A DNA stretch of 64,000 nucleotides from Armigeres subalbatus (lineage: Eukaryota > Arthropoda > Insecta > Diptera > Culicidae): contig NC_085140.1 of the NCBI RefSeq assembly GCF_024139115.2, positions 21,916,035-21,980,034 of the forward strand, written 5' to 3'. The translations under genes and the position numbers were made by a program. The notes below the pieces were generated by a model. It was not told where the DNA came from. It worked only from the letters and a program-made list of their open reading frames with translations, and made no database searches. Positions 22,440 through 32,904 of the stretch are shown piece by piece; the stretch's first letter is position 1; each line of letters begins with the position of its first letter.

Positions 22440-24250
22440 TTATTCATTTTTTGTAAACTAAAAAAATCTCCAGTTTACGACCAGATATGGAACGTATTGC
22501 TAAGCAATCTTCCTCGGTATAATTTTTCTCGCTAAAGCTTTTTCGGCATGTTTGAAAACTTACAAATTTTGTACCCTTTTGAAGCATGTTATAATTGCAA
22601 TACCTAAACCAAATAAAGATACTACACTTTATTTAAACCATCGACCGATTAACCTTTTCCAACGATCAGTAAGCTAATGGAAAGATTGATATTCACTTAA
22701 ATTAAAAATTGGTTCAAAGAGGGGTCACTCTACCGTATGCCAGGTATTACGGCCGTTACGCTGGGATATCGATACTCTGAAGTGGTGCGTAACGGTGTAA
22801 ATCCGGTCATATCGCCAGGCTCGGTACAATACTGAAGCTGACGTTTCTAATCCCGAATTCCAAGGTGTCAGGCGACCCGTGTCGAGGGAATAAATGGCCT
22901 GGGGGGGATACAATTAGCCAGGCAGTTAACGGAGCCTGTATTGTTGGGTAGAATTATAAAAACGTAACTCAATCTTAGACTGGTTTCAAAGCCGACGGCA
23001 TGAATCTCCAAGCTCCAGAGCGCTGACTAATTAGGAAAGAAGCAGATACGAATTTCGTGGATCTGATGAACTCTTTGACTAATTTAAGCTCTGTGTAAAG
23101 ATGAGATTCCGAAATGCCAAACGCAATGAAATCAGATCTCTGTACAACAACGAATGGATTATTTTAGGTAACTCATTTTGCTCTCACCGCATCAAAACAA
23201 AGTCGGTACGGTATATGTAGGTTAACATGCGAGAGGTTTTGAAGGAACTGGTTTACGGTGGCGCTATCTACTAGTTTCATAGCGGCAAATTTTGCATGTT
23301 CATTAATCCATTCGGAACTCATAAGAAGAAACAAAAATATGCTCGAACTTCAGTACCGATGCATGGTCAATGCAGTATTATCCCACTTATTGTTGATGCC
23401 GAAAATGATTGATGGGCGCGCATTTGAGAGCTGGTACAAGCTATTTCTCGGAGGGTACCTCAATCTAAAAAAGGCCTTATATTAAGTTTGAGAAATATCT
23501 GAAAAAATACGACTACTTTATTTCTTCTCAATAGAAATGGAGCAAAGAGACATGCTCTAGACAAATGACACGGGTATATTACAAAAGTTCAATAAAATGG
23601 ACGCAGTGGTTCATCCCGGAGTTCCGGACTCCCCTTAACGATCGATCCATGTAGCTGACGGCAAAACATCAGAGAACGGCGTACCTCACAGAGAAATACT
23701 TAGTCTAATCCTCTACAAAATATTCAGTTTAATGCAGATATGAAAATGATGCACGATGTTGGGTAGGTACTATCTGTTTGCTTATTCCACTGGCTACCTA
23801 GTATTGCATCGTAATGTCGCAGTTGTGCTGGAGAAACTGCAACAAGCACAGCAATCCCTCTAATCGTACCACCGGAAATGGAAGATCAAGATCAACGCCA
23901 ACAAAACTCATCTTTTTCACCAAAATTTTTTCCCATCAGAAGATGAAGCCCTCGAAACCAACCTCAGGGTGAGATCAAAGCCAATGGTCAACTAATTACA
24001 TGGTCGCATTCGCATGATGTTCAATACGTCGGTGCTATCCTGGATCGCAAGCTGAATTTTTCGAAATACATATCCACGAGTACAAACAGATACGACAAGC
24101 TAACCAACGATCTTTTTAATCGTGACATACATGCGCTCGTAGTTATCGGTTGAAAATCCAACGAAAAAAACCTCCTATCCTACACCCTACTGACCTCTAC
24201 AAACTTGCTGGTTTTAACAAATCGACAATGGTTTCACGGTTTCTTCTGAT
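22440..24250 (+). pseudogene. Jockey-clade-like RT remnant
   Basis: Short plus-strand stretches match the order of a Jockey-type RT: AIPKPNKDTTLYLNHRPINL (about 22600-22660), SVSKLMERLIF, then far downstream LEKLQQAQQSL, YHRKWKIKINANKTHLFF (about 23870-23920), and YVGAILDRKLNFSKYI (about 24026-24074). Stops and frameshifts are dense. The FADD box was not found. A GC-richer insert of unknown nature lies around 22720-22960. Confidence 0.65.
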
Positions 24251-24742
24251 CGTATATTTAAAAAAAATAATACCCATATTTCCTGAAACTATCCATTTGT
24301 TATTTCTAGTATGAAGGTTTTATCTAGTAACATAGCTCGAGAAGGAGCTACGTGTTACAAGTGGTATACAATTATTTTTTTCGTAGAAGAGTACTACTGT
24401 TTAATTATCAATCATTGCCATTTAGCTTGTAAATTAATTATCAAAATTAATAAAACTTTCAAAACATTTCTAGTCCATCTTCTGGCAAATGAGTCAGCCT
24501 AACCCCTAATAAAAAGCTACATCGTTAGGTACAGTAAGTTTTTTAGTCCCGGTATAGTTCTTATTCATGTCAGTGGCGTAAAACCTTGAAAATGTTCGAG
24601 TTTAAGACAACTCCTCATTTTTGAATAATTTAAAATCAATTAAATTTAAAATTGTCATTTGATATGTTTTTTCATGGCTTTTCATACAACATAAGATTGT
24701 TTAAAATTGTAATTTTTTATTGGGAACGATAACCGGTTAGTA
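24251..24742. other. Intronic spacer
   Basis: Nothing recognised. Confidence 0.4.
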
Positions 24743-24828
24743 GTATACTGCCGTGAATCGCATATCTGTCCCATCTTTGCTGGGTTTCCTATGCATATGG
24801 GACAAATATGCGATTCACGGCAGTATAC
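24743..24828. mobile_element. 86-bp hairpin MITE
   Basis: The arms GTATACTGCCGTGAATCGCA and the following 10 bases pair with 24798-24828 with about one mismatch. The loop is 25 bp. Confidence 0.7.
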
Positions 24829-25240
24829 ACTTATTATCGGGCCAAGGAAGATAATCTTACTCGAAGCAAAACAAAGTTTTTTGGCCATCATAATCCTAGA
24901 TTAAAATATGATGATAAATTGTGACACAAAAAGCATCGTTTTTTACTCAATAAACTTTAATTGTAATTTTCAAAACGTGTGATACACCTAACTGAATACC
25001 TATTTTATATTGTTTTCGATTGTTGCCTATCACAAAGGCATTATTGTGAGTATCCTTTTATTTTGGCATCACAATTCACCATTATATACCCACTTGCCAT
25101 TATGCACAACACAGTTTACGTAACTTATATCCTGAATGACTAATGTCCTTCCTTGAGACATTTTATATAGACTAGCTTATTCCGAAATAAAACGCATATT
25201 TGTACCAGTAACCCAATATTCTGAATCAAAAATTATTTAC

Positions 25241-25284
25241 CAGTTTCCGGATCCTACGATGCACACTTTTACCTTATCAGCCAT
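25241..25284 (-). CDS. Gpdh: Gpdh exon 1, start codon and first 15 codons
   Basis: The minus-strand ATG at 25284-25282 opens MADKVKVCIVGSGN and the first two bases of a Trp codon, then a GTAAAT donor at 25240. The dinucleotide-binding motif GxGNWGxA is completed by exon 2 at 13401-13578 (split TG|G, phase 2). The intron is therefore 11.66 kb (13579-25240). The next upstream in-frame triplets belong to the leader, and no earlier ATG is needed. Together with exon 2 this gives the first 74 residues of a protein that is normally about 350 residues long. Confidence 0.95.
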
Positions 25285-25399
25285 GATAGCGACGGAAGGG
25301 TAAGATTGGAAGGAAACAAACAAGACACTGCTTCTGGCAAACTTCGGAGGAAAACTGCAGCCAAAGCACCACAATCACACAATCCACGGACACAAAAAT
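25285..25399 (-). promoter_or_regulatory. Gpdh: Gpdh 5' leader (predicted)
   Basis: About 115 bp between the predicted start site and the ATG. An initiator-like TTATTTT with A at 25399 lies 26 bases downstream of the TATA box. The leader ends ...CGCTATC before ATG. The start site is inferred from spacing only. Confidence 0.5.
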
Positions 25400-25415
25400 A
25401 AGGCAGTCGATTCAA

Positions 25416-25425
25416 CTTTTATATA
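25416..25425 (-). promoter_or_regulatory. Gpdh: Gpdh TATA box
   Basis: The minus strand reads TATATAAAAG, 132-141 bases upstream of the start codon and at the right distance from an initiator-like word at 25399. Confidence 0.7.
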
Positions 25426-25858
25426 ACTTCGTCTCCGTTGTCGTCGTATGGCGCGCGACCAAAACAACGCTTTTCTTGATGGATGCTTGTCGTTAGATGG
25501 CACGGACAATCGACCGAAAAAAACGCGACACTGACTAGTTATAGATTAAAGTTTGCAGCAACACAAAGCACTTGCAGTGATAACTGCTAATTTTCAACAC
25601 TTCAAGCAACGAAAACAATTTATTACAACCGAAGCTCACGAATGGTCGAAGTGAACTGAACTGAACAGACGATCGGTTTCGGATGTTCTTTCTTATGTTC
25701 TCGGCTGGAGAGGAGAATTTCGTCTCACCCGCCTCGGGTACTACGGCAATGTTGCCATTCTCGAAGTAATTCCTCAACTTTTCGTCAGATAAAGCAAAAA
25801 GAAACACAAAATGTTCGAAAATATCAAGGAACGAAACCAAGTAAAAATAAGAACATAC
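25426..25858. other. Gpdh upstream region
   Basis: No gene. Likely contains proximal regulatory sequence for Gpdh, but I see no factor sites that I can name. Confidence 0.4.
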
Positions 25859-26512
25859 ACGACGATGTTAACTTTGACAGATCCTACAGCACAGCATAGG
25901 AAGATAATTTTAAAATGGTTATGATAAATTCTAGGCAAAATGTAATTAAAATCTGATTGATTGATACGGAAAAAGTTCCGAACTGTATGATAGATACATT
26001 TTTGGAAAATATACAAAAAATTGAGGTAAGCTTCTAAATATGTAATTGGGTTGTTTAGGGGTATATATGTTTTAACATATTCTTATTCTGCATAAAAAAC
26101 TGAGCCTAACCCCAATTATTCAGAATTTGTGGAGCCCCGGAACTATTTTTAATTTGCATTTTAAATTTATATGGAACTAAAAATTTGTTCTTATGCTGCA
26201 TGGGCTAACTGTCATTCTATGAATGTTAGTGTCATTCTATCGATTGAAATGGCTTATTGTTTGCTGTATAAAAATGTAAGGTTTACAAACAAAATAAAAA
26301 TATGTCGGAGATCAGAAAAGCATGCTCTTTATATTAAACTGCAAAAAACTCGATATTTTTCTGAGCTAAACAACCCAATTCAGAACTTTTTTCGTATCGT
26401 ACATCAATCAGATTTTAATTACACTTTGTCTAGAATTTATTATAAGCATTTTAAAATGATCCTCCTATGCTGTGCTGTAGGATCTATCAAAGTTAATAAC
26501 GTCGTGAGTCTT
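25859..26512. mobile_element. Element with about 150-bp inverted arms
   Basis: 25859-26030 (CGACGATGTTAACTTTGACA, CAGCACAGCATAGGA, AAATTCTAGGCAAAATGTAA) recurs inverted at about 26365-26512. The loop holds a 123-codon frame that is a shadow of the repeat. A third, direct partial copy lies at 26525-26700. Confidence 0.65.
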
Positions 26513-26524
26513 CTTCTTATTTTT

Positions 26525-26700
26525 ACTTGGATTCGTCTATAGCATAGGAAGATCATTTTATACTAATGACACACTGCTTATAATAAATTCTAGACAAATT
26601 GTAATTAATACCTGATTGATGTTGATACGGAAAAAGTTCTGAGGTTCATATTTGGAAGCTCATCTCATTTTTTTTTTGTATATTTTCCAAAAAAATATCT
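26525..26700 (+). repeat. Third copy of the 25859 arm, with a small insertion
   Basis: The copy begins AGCATAGGAAGATCATTTTA and runs through the GATACGGAAAAAGTTCTGA and GTATATTTTCCAAAAA words of the first arm. Near 26553-26566 it has CTAATGACACACTG where the other two copies do not. That word is the terminus of the MITE at 27366-27519. Confidence 0.6.
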
Positions 26701-26867
26701 AGGTATCATATGGCCGGGGTTCAGCCAAATCGCATCAAGCGCCAACAAAAAATCACCCATTTTTCTGTCCAAGCTTTGGTTTAGCAGATTTAATTGATCA
26801 CAAATCGTACCAGATATTCCTCAACCCCATAACTAAGGATATCCTACAACAAACGTACATAATATAT

Positions 26868-26916
26868 GAATATATAATATATATATAATATATGAATTTA
26901 TATGAAATGATTTTCG
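26868..26916. repeat. AT-dinucleotide-rich microsatellite
   Basis: Alternating ATATAATATATATAT sequence. Confidence 0.6.
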
Positions 26917-27074
26917 TTTTCGTTTTACGAATAAAATATAAAAAGTCACAGTTAAAAAGCAGCTTGGTGCGTTTTGGCAGAACCCCTACCATATGCAGTT
27001 CGGAACTGATATTGAATATGGATGTGGATTTTCCCATTAGCGGGTGGTTATTTACGCACACATAAAATTTATTT

Positions 27075-27126
27075 GTAAATTTCTTTAGATTTTTGCCAAT
27101 AAAAATGTGTGGATTTTTATTAGTGT
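27075..27126. repeat. Dispersed MITE end, copy of 4005-4060
   Basis: Reverse-complement counterpart of the repeat at 4005-4060, ending TTTTTATTAGTGTA. Confidence 0.55.
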
Positions 27127-27365
27127 ATGAAAGATTTTGATTGCAGTACTCAAATTAATCCATGAAAAAAATGTTACTTAGGTCCTTCTGCAAAGTTAAG
27201 CGAGATTTCACCGATACATATCCTCAGCTTGACATAATATTATTTATTTACTATTTTCTAAAATAAAAACTCAATGGCAACACTGCTATTCACAAATTTC
27301 CTGAACGTCACAGAAATGGAACACAACGGAAACATGATGACGTTTCGATTAGTGTTTCACGCATA

Positions 27366-27519
27366 ATACTAATGACACACTGGTGGTACAAGTACCATGG
27401 TACAAGAATCTTGAAATGAGTTCCGTACTGATTATTGTCTTTATTAAAGATAGTCTTGGAATAATTTTCTCGTCCTCTTGTACCATGGTACAAGTACCAC
27501 AGGTGTGTCCTTAGTATAA
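27366..27519. mobile_element. 154-bp MITE with GGTACAAGTACCATGGTACA arms
   Basis: The left arm TACTAATGACACACTGG plus a palindromic GTACAAGTACCATGGTACAA is mirrored at the right end (TTGTACCATGGTACAAGTAC, then ...TGTGTCCTTAGTA). The loop is about 64 bp. Confidence 0.7.
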
Positions 27520-27539
27520 CCTGAGACACGAAACGTTAA

Positions 27540-29290
27540 AGTGCCTCTATCATATCTCGCGTAACATATGTTTACGGCTTATAAACCAAAACTATGATTT
27601 TTCATTTTCTAGCATAAACGATTGCTTTGTAAATTATTCTTTATCGTAGGTAAAACTCCGTACTTAATATCTCTTAAGAAACACATTTATTGCTATTTTT
27701 AGTGAACGTCTCATGAACCATTTGCACCATAGTGGTTTTTAAGTCCTTTGTTGGCGCCCTTAACTACCATGCGGAATGTTTGCTTTGGTTTTTAGGCCGT
27801 TCACTTTATATTGTTTATTTAGAAAAACTAGCTTCAAGTTAATTCAAAATGTATATTCTTACTAGGTTTTTGATATATCGCATAGCAGAACTACTCTGGC
27901 TAACAAATCTAAACAAATCCGATGATGTTACTAGCTTTGAGCAAATGGCTTAAAAACCAGACGTGTTGCCGGTAATGCGAGTAAACGGCGCAATTTTTGT
28001 TTTAGCTGAAATTTTGGAGATTTCGAATGGTTTTTCAATTAATCTTAATCTGCTGTTATAATATAACTATTTACGTATAGTATTGACATGGTTTTGGCCA
28101 TGAAATGAGTTTCAAATTCAATAAATGAATTAAATTAGTCATTGAAAACTTGAACCTCATTTTTCTCGGTTCAGCATTGTTGGTTTTTCGGCCGTAATCA
28201 TATGTTGCTCGAGATATATAAATATTATGTAAACCACTTCTCAGGTGTTCGGTAAATTTTGGACTACTGTGAAAAGGCTAGTACGCTGCTGAAAAGTACT
28301 GTGCAAATAGATAGGAAACGGAATGGTCACGGAATGATTCCACCCTGAACTTCGTAACACTAATAACGCCTGCTGGGTAAAGTAAATGGAGCTGTCACTT
28401 TTCCTTACGGAAAAATATTCCATTCCATTATTCCGCACGGAAAAGTGACATTTCTCCCATACTGAATCGGCTGTCAAAGTCAGCAGTCCAAAAACTCCAG
28501 TAATCTGAGTTAAAAAAAGATATTTTAGTTACAAGATAAAGATTGTCGCTTAGGTTCCTTTTGTTCTGCTGTCCGAAACATGTGTAGTACCTAACTGTCA
28601 AATCGTATGTATTTTTCCTTCATTGACATTTAGATCCCCTATCCTCGCCAGCAAAAAATGTTCCGGACAGCGACGACAGTGACAAAGTTTATCTGGTATT
28701 TAACTAAAATATCTTTTGGGTTAAACTGTGTTATAGTTTATAAATAATATTTTTTGTGAATCTTTTGCGGAAACCACACACAAATAAACAAATAAGTACC
28801 ACCCTAACAGAAATTTGAGTTCCGCGCGAAAAACGATATCAAAACAAAACCACGGTTGCTCTGAACATCATATTTTTGACAGTACAGCGTGCTTTCAAAA
28901 TCTATACCAAAAAATTCGCGTTCAAGATTGTTGGTGCAAGTTTTTGCTTGATTTTGTGCTTCGTCCCGCATGTGGGCGCGTTTGAATTTATTCGTAAGAT
29001 TTCATAAAACATTGATCAGAGATCAATCAAACTGTTTTAACCAAGAAAACATCTGAAAACAAGATTTGCGTCGTTATCTTTTCAAGGTAAGTAACGTTTC
29101 TTTATGGGAGCAAAATTTGATTACTCGTCATAAAGCAAAACAATGGAAGGGGCGTCCATGAATTACGTCGAACTTTTTGATGAGAAAGATTTTAATCAGA
29201 TTAGTTGCGATTCACCTTAGAAAAATGTTTCATGCAAATAGTTTGAAATTCAGTATTATGGGTAATTTATGGATGTCGATTTCCGCTTCT
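27540..29290. other. Intergenic sequence between Gpdh and the HD-like gene
   Basis: No genes. The region 28250-28490 has a small hairpin (TGTCACTTTTCCTTACGGAA with its complement) and mirrored AGTCCAAAA words, consistent with a decayed MITE. The remainder is AT-rich. Confidence 0.45.
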
Positions 29291-29294
29291 TATT

Positions 29295-29300
29295 TTTATT
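29295..29300 (-). terminator. Polyadenylation signal AATAAA
   Basis: The minus strand carries AATAAA 73-78 bases after the stop codon of the HD-like gene. Confidence 0.6.
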
Positions 29301-29372
29301 TGTTTATGTGCTCAAACTTTTTAATAGGTACATTTTAAATAACTCGCTAGAATTAATTTCAAATTTCTCACT

Positions 29373-30157
29373 TCATTGGCTTTTCAATTCCTTGATTTCG
29401 GTTTCAATATTATCCCTGGCAGTTTTTTCGAATTTATCCCCAAACTCTGTGGTAGCGTAGATGAATGGGATGCAGTTGAAGGTTTGAAGGATCTAATGCA
29501 TTTTTGAAATTGATTAGTTTAGATATACATCAGATGTATGAATTGGAATTACCTTCAATCTCATTTTATTGTAGGAACTTGTCTCCATCGATGAATACTC
29601 CTTCCTCAATTGTTCCGTATATAGTTTATAGTCTTCCGCTGAATAACTACAATTTACAAGTCAATAAATAACTATTGTAAGCTGAACTCTAATACCCACC
29701 CTAATATCGAAAGATCCAAATCCTGAAAGTAGGAAACATCTTCGTCCGGTAGATCAGAGCTTTCCACTGAAACGTCCCCCAATAGCCGTAGAACATTATT
29801 CTCCAATGCTTTCTGAAAGAATGAACATTATCGATCGTATAATTCAGCTTCCCATTTAGATAATTAGATTCTAACATTTTCAAGTTTGGCCTCCACTAGA
29901 AATTCCTTTAGGGCATCACAGTTTTCCTTGACGCAATCCTTGCCAGCATCGAAATGATAGTATTGAAACAAAAGTGCCAGCTGGAGACACAAGCTGGCGC
30001 CGGAAAGATGCTCAACCTTCCGACGGATCATTTGCTCTTCATTGTGATAATGCCTGTTTGGTTGAGCGTATTGTTGCTTCAACTTGGCAAGCCATTTATC
30101 CGCTACATCCGGTGGGATTTCCAGGGCCGTAGTAATGTTTTGCCAAATGGGTTCCAT
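29373..30157 (-). CDS. HD-fold (COG4339-like) protein, four exons, 202 aa
   Basis: Minus-strand gene with exons at 30157-29876, 29812-29700, 29646-29553 and 29492-29373. The three introns are 53-63 bp, all GT...AG. The spliced frame is 609 nt with one stop. Exon 1 encodes MEPIWQNITTALEIPPDVAD, then KQQYAQPNRHYHNEEQM and LALLFQYYHFDAGKD; exon 2 has VSYFQDLDLSILG; exon 3 has YKLYTEQLRKEYSSM; exon 4 has PFIYATTEFGDKFEKTARDN. The order YxxPxRxYHN, a hydrophobic helix, DLDLSILG, YxxYxxxLRKEY and ARxNIxxEI matches predicted HD-superfamily phosphohydrolases of about 200 residues. The usual metal ligands look lost: the His after YHN is Gln, and the HD dyad position reads QY in FQYYHFD. Function is unknown; a non-catalytic homologue is likely. 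No signal peptide or membrane segment is visible. Confidence 0.82.
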
Positions 30158-30420
30158 TGTTCAAACGATAGACTTAAAATATATTTATTTCCACTTGAAG
30201 ACTAACAATCACACAAAACTAATAAAATGGATACTGGCAGAACTTCCAACAAAAGAAACTGGATGTGTAATCACTTATTATCAACAGTCATCCGTCAGGA
30301 CTCGGTTGAAGGGTATGAAGAACACATGCGCAGTATGGTCTTACATCCATTCCTTTTATTTTGTTTTAGAGGAACTATACCAGTTTGGCCATGTTTCTAA
30401 TTTGGCCAGTTTCTCGCATA
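30158..30420. other. Upstream region of the HD-like gene
   Basis: Contains the promoter by position. The A just before the ATG gives a favourable insect start context (GAACAATGG). No convincing TATA was found. Confidence 0.4.
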
Positions 30421-30882
30421 AGGGGTCGTTCAAAAATGATGTCACAGATTTTAGGGGGGAGGGGGTCTAAGATTTTGTGACAGTATATGTATTACACTCA
30501 GCACTGGACTATCGAAATTCATAACTGGCGCTGTATGAATCTTCGACCGATTATTCCACCAGCAGTGCTTCTTATACGCAGTTACCTTCCAGAGTATTAA
30601 AGCGTCAATGGGCTTGTGGTCTGCATACCGGCCTTCCAACCCCGACGTCCATGGTTCGAATCCAGTCTGCTGCACTTTACTTTTTTTTAAATGAAAATCA
30701 TCATTCATAAGGCAATATATTGAAATTCATACCGATTCCTTGTGGCAAATTTTCATAAGGCGTTTGATTGAAAATCATACGTCCATTTCCCTCAGTGTAG
30801 GTATACAAAAAAGTGTGACACAGGGGGGAGGGAGGGTCCAGAAATCCCAAAAAGTAGTGGACGTCATATTTGAATCGCCCCT
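30421..30882. mobile_element. TIR element with SINE-like insert
   Basis: The left end AGGGGTCGTTCAAAAATGAT and the inverted right end (AGGGGCGATTCAAATATGAC) flank subterminal G-rich tracts. TA is present at both edges. A related fragment lies at 7808-7936. Confidence 0.65.
30530..30695 (+). mobile_element. tRNA-derived SINE-like unit
   Basis: A perfect B box GGTTCGAATCC at 30653-30663 follows a possible A box (GGGCTTGTGGTCTGC). A T-rich tract follows. It does not form a complete cloverleaf. Confidence 0.4.
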
Positions 30883-31050
30883 AACTCCTAAAATACAGCT
30901 ATTTTCGAGGGTTTTATTAGCTCTAATAGGAGATATATTCCTCATACTTCTTCACTGTTGAAATTGATCATTTTTTTGAAACTATGCAATTTTCTGGGTT
31001 GGGAAATTTAGGCGCTAAGGTGGCCAAAAACCGGTACACTTACCCTACCC

Positions 31051-32377
31051 CAGCGGTTCTCAACCTTTTCCTTGATAGGTACCCCTTCGATATTTTACAT
31101 TCATTGAGGTACCCCCTATTGTTTTTTTGTTGTAAATGAAAATAACCTCATAAGATATATGGAAAACGGACCTGAAAATTAACTCAATATATGGCTCTTC
31201 AAAATGTTGTATGAAATCTTCGTTATTCTGTAAAACTTTGCTATTCAAATTAAATTTACACATCAAGCTTTCTATAAAGACTTTGATGACCATTGTAGGC
31301 TTCCGAGCTTCTTCAAAGTAAGCTTGAAAGGAGGCTTCCGAGCCTCTCAAAAGGAGGCTTCCAAGCATCTTGAAAGGAGGCTTCAATACCTCTTGACAGG
31401 AGGTTTCCAAGCTTTCTGAAAGAAGGTTTTCGAGCCTCTTGAAAGGAGGTTTCCAAACCTCTTGAAAGGGGGTTTCCAAACCTCTTAAATGGAGGTTTAA
31501 AGGAGGCTTCCGAGCCTCTTCAAAAGAGGCTTCCGAGCCTATTGAAAGGAGGCTTCTGAGCCTCTTGAGAGAAGGCTTCCGAGCCTCTTGAAAGGAGCCT
31601 TCCGAGCCTCTTGAAAAGAGCCTTCCGAGCCTCTTGAAAGGAGCCTTCCGAGCCTCTTGAAAGGAGCTTTCCGAGCCTCTTGAAAGGAGCCTTCCGAGCC
31701 TCTTGAAAGGAGGCTTCCGAGCCTCTTGAAAGGAGGCTTCCGAGCCTCTTTAAAGAAGGCTTCCGAGCCTCTTGGAAGGAGGCTTCCGAGCCTCTGGAAC
31801 GGAGGCTTCCGAGCCTCTGGAACGGAGGCTTCCGAGCCTCTGGAGCGGAGGCTTCCGAGCCTCTGGAAAGGAGGCTTCCGAGCCTCTGGAAAGGAGGCTT
31901 CCGAGCCTCTTGAAAGAAGGCTTCCGAGCCTCTGGAAAGGAGGCTTCCGAGCCTCTGGAAAGGAGGCTTCCGAGCCTCTGGAAAGGAGGCTTCCGAGCCT
32001 CTTGAAAGGAGGCTTCCAAGCTTACGAGTTATCAACGAAGTTACTGAGCCTTCACGCCTCTCAAATAGAGGGTTTCAGACCTCTTAGTTTTAGATTTAAG
32101 TCGTTAAAATTTTTGTTCTTTTAATCTTTTGTTGCACAGACCATCATGCACTATGCAGGTTGTAGTGGGCAGGATTCGATAGGTTTTGATTTGCTGACCG
32201 CCATGCATAATACAATATAAAGTTTTAAAATTTAAAAATACATAAATATTGAAACAATATCAATAAGTTTTATCGGAATTGTAATACATCCGCCATTACG
32301 CATTTTGGTCTGAGGTACCCCCTGGGGCTGGCAAAGGTACCCCTAGGGGTACATGTACCCCAGGTTGAGAACCGCTG
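31051..32377. mobile_element. hAT-type element carrying a minisatellite
   Basis: The ends are CAGCGGTTCTCAACC and its inverted partner, the widespread CAGnGGTTCTCAACC hAT terminus. Flanking octamers CCCTACCC and CTCTACCA agree at 6 of 8 positions. GGTACCCC words near both ends extend the inverted repeat. The interior is the 23-bp array at 31290-32045. Confidence 0.8.
31290..32045. repeat. 23-bp minisatellite, about 30 units
   Basis: The consensus unit is GAAAGGAGGCTTCCGAGCCT followed by CTT. Homogeneous from about 31500 to 32020 and more diverged before that. Each unit contains GAGGCT-TCCG-AGCCTC, a 6-bp stem with a 4-base loop. Since 23 is not a multiple of 3 and the unit holds no stop in most phases, long frames open on both strands; these are not genes. 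Confidence 0.92.
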
Positions 32378-32486
32378 CTCTACCATATATTGCAATCGTC
32401 ATGAAGGATCATATCGAATCGCATCAAAGCACTTTTTCTGAAAATTATTTTAATTTGATAGGGTTCTAAAAAAATTTCTTCTAGTA

Positions 32487-32500
32487 GGGGGGGGGGGGGG
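32487..32500 (+). repeat. G homopolymer, 14 bases
   Basis: A run of 14 G just outside the hAT-type element. Confidence 0.85.
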
Positions 32501-32514
32501 TGTTAAGCAAGAGG

Positions 32515-32890
32515 TAAGAAGTGAATTTTTTATTTTATATTTTGTTTGTCAAAAGCGAGATGATGAGAAATGAGAAGTGAGTGATGAGATGTAAGACAGA
32601 AAGAAGAAGGAAGAACTAAGAAGGAATAATAATAAAAGATAAAGAAGAAGGAAGAAAGAAAAAGAAGGAGAAAGAAGAAAAAAAGGAAGAAAGAAGAATG
32701 ATAATGGAAGAAAGTAGAAGGAAGGGTAAGAAAAAAAAAGAAATAAGGAAAAGTGTGAAAGAAAAGGAAGAAAGAAGGAAGCGGCAGAAAAAGAGAATAA
32801 AAAAAATAGGTCAAGGAAAAAAAGAGTAGAAAAAAGGGAACAAATATAAGAATGAAGAAAATTGGAAAGAATAAGGATTAATTTCCCATA
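32515..32890 (+). repeat. Purine-rich low-complexity tract
   Basis: Dominated by GAAGAAGG, GAAAGAAG and AGAAATGAGAAGTGAG words, almost free of pyrimidines for over 300 bases. Confidence 0.85.
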
Positions 32891-32904
32891 AAGTTACATC
32901 TCAC

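Noticed and set aside
26171..26542. 123-codon plus-strand frame
   Set aside because: It covers the loop and right arm of an inverted-repeat element and has no recognisable domain.
31520..32124. Long open frames (up to 171 codons) on both strands
   Set aside because: They run through the 23-bp minisatellite, whose unit lacks stops in most phases; the translated repeats are an artefact.
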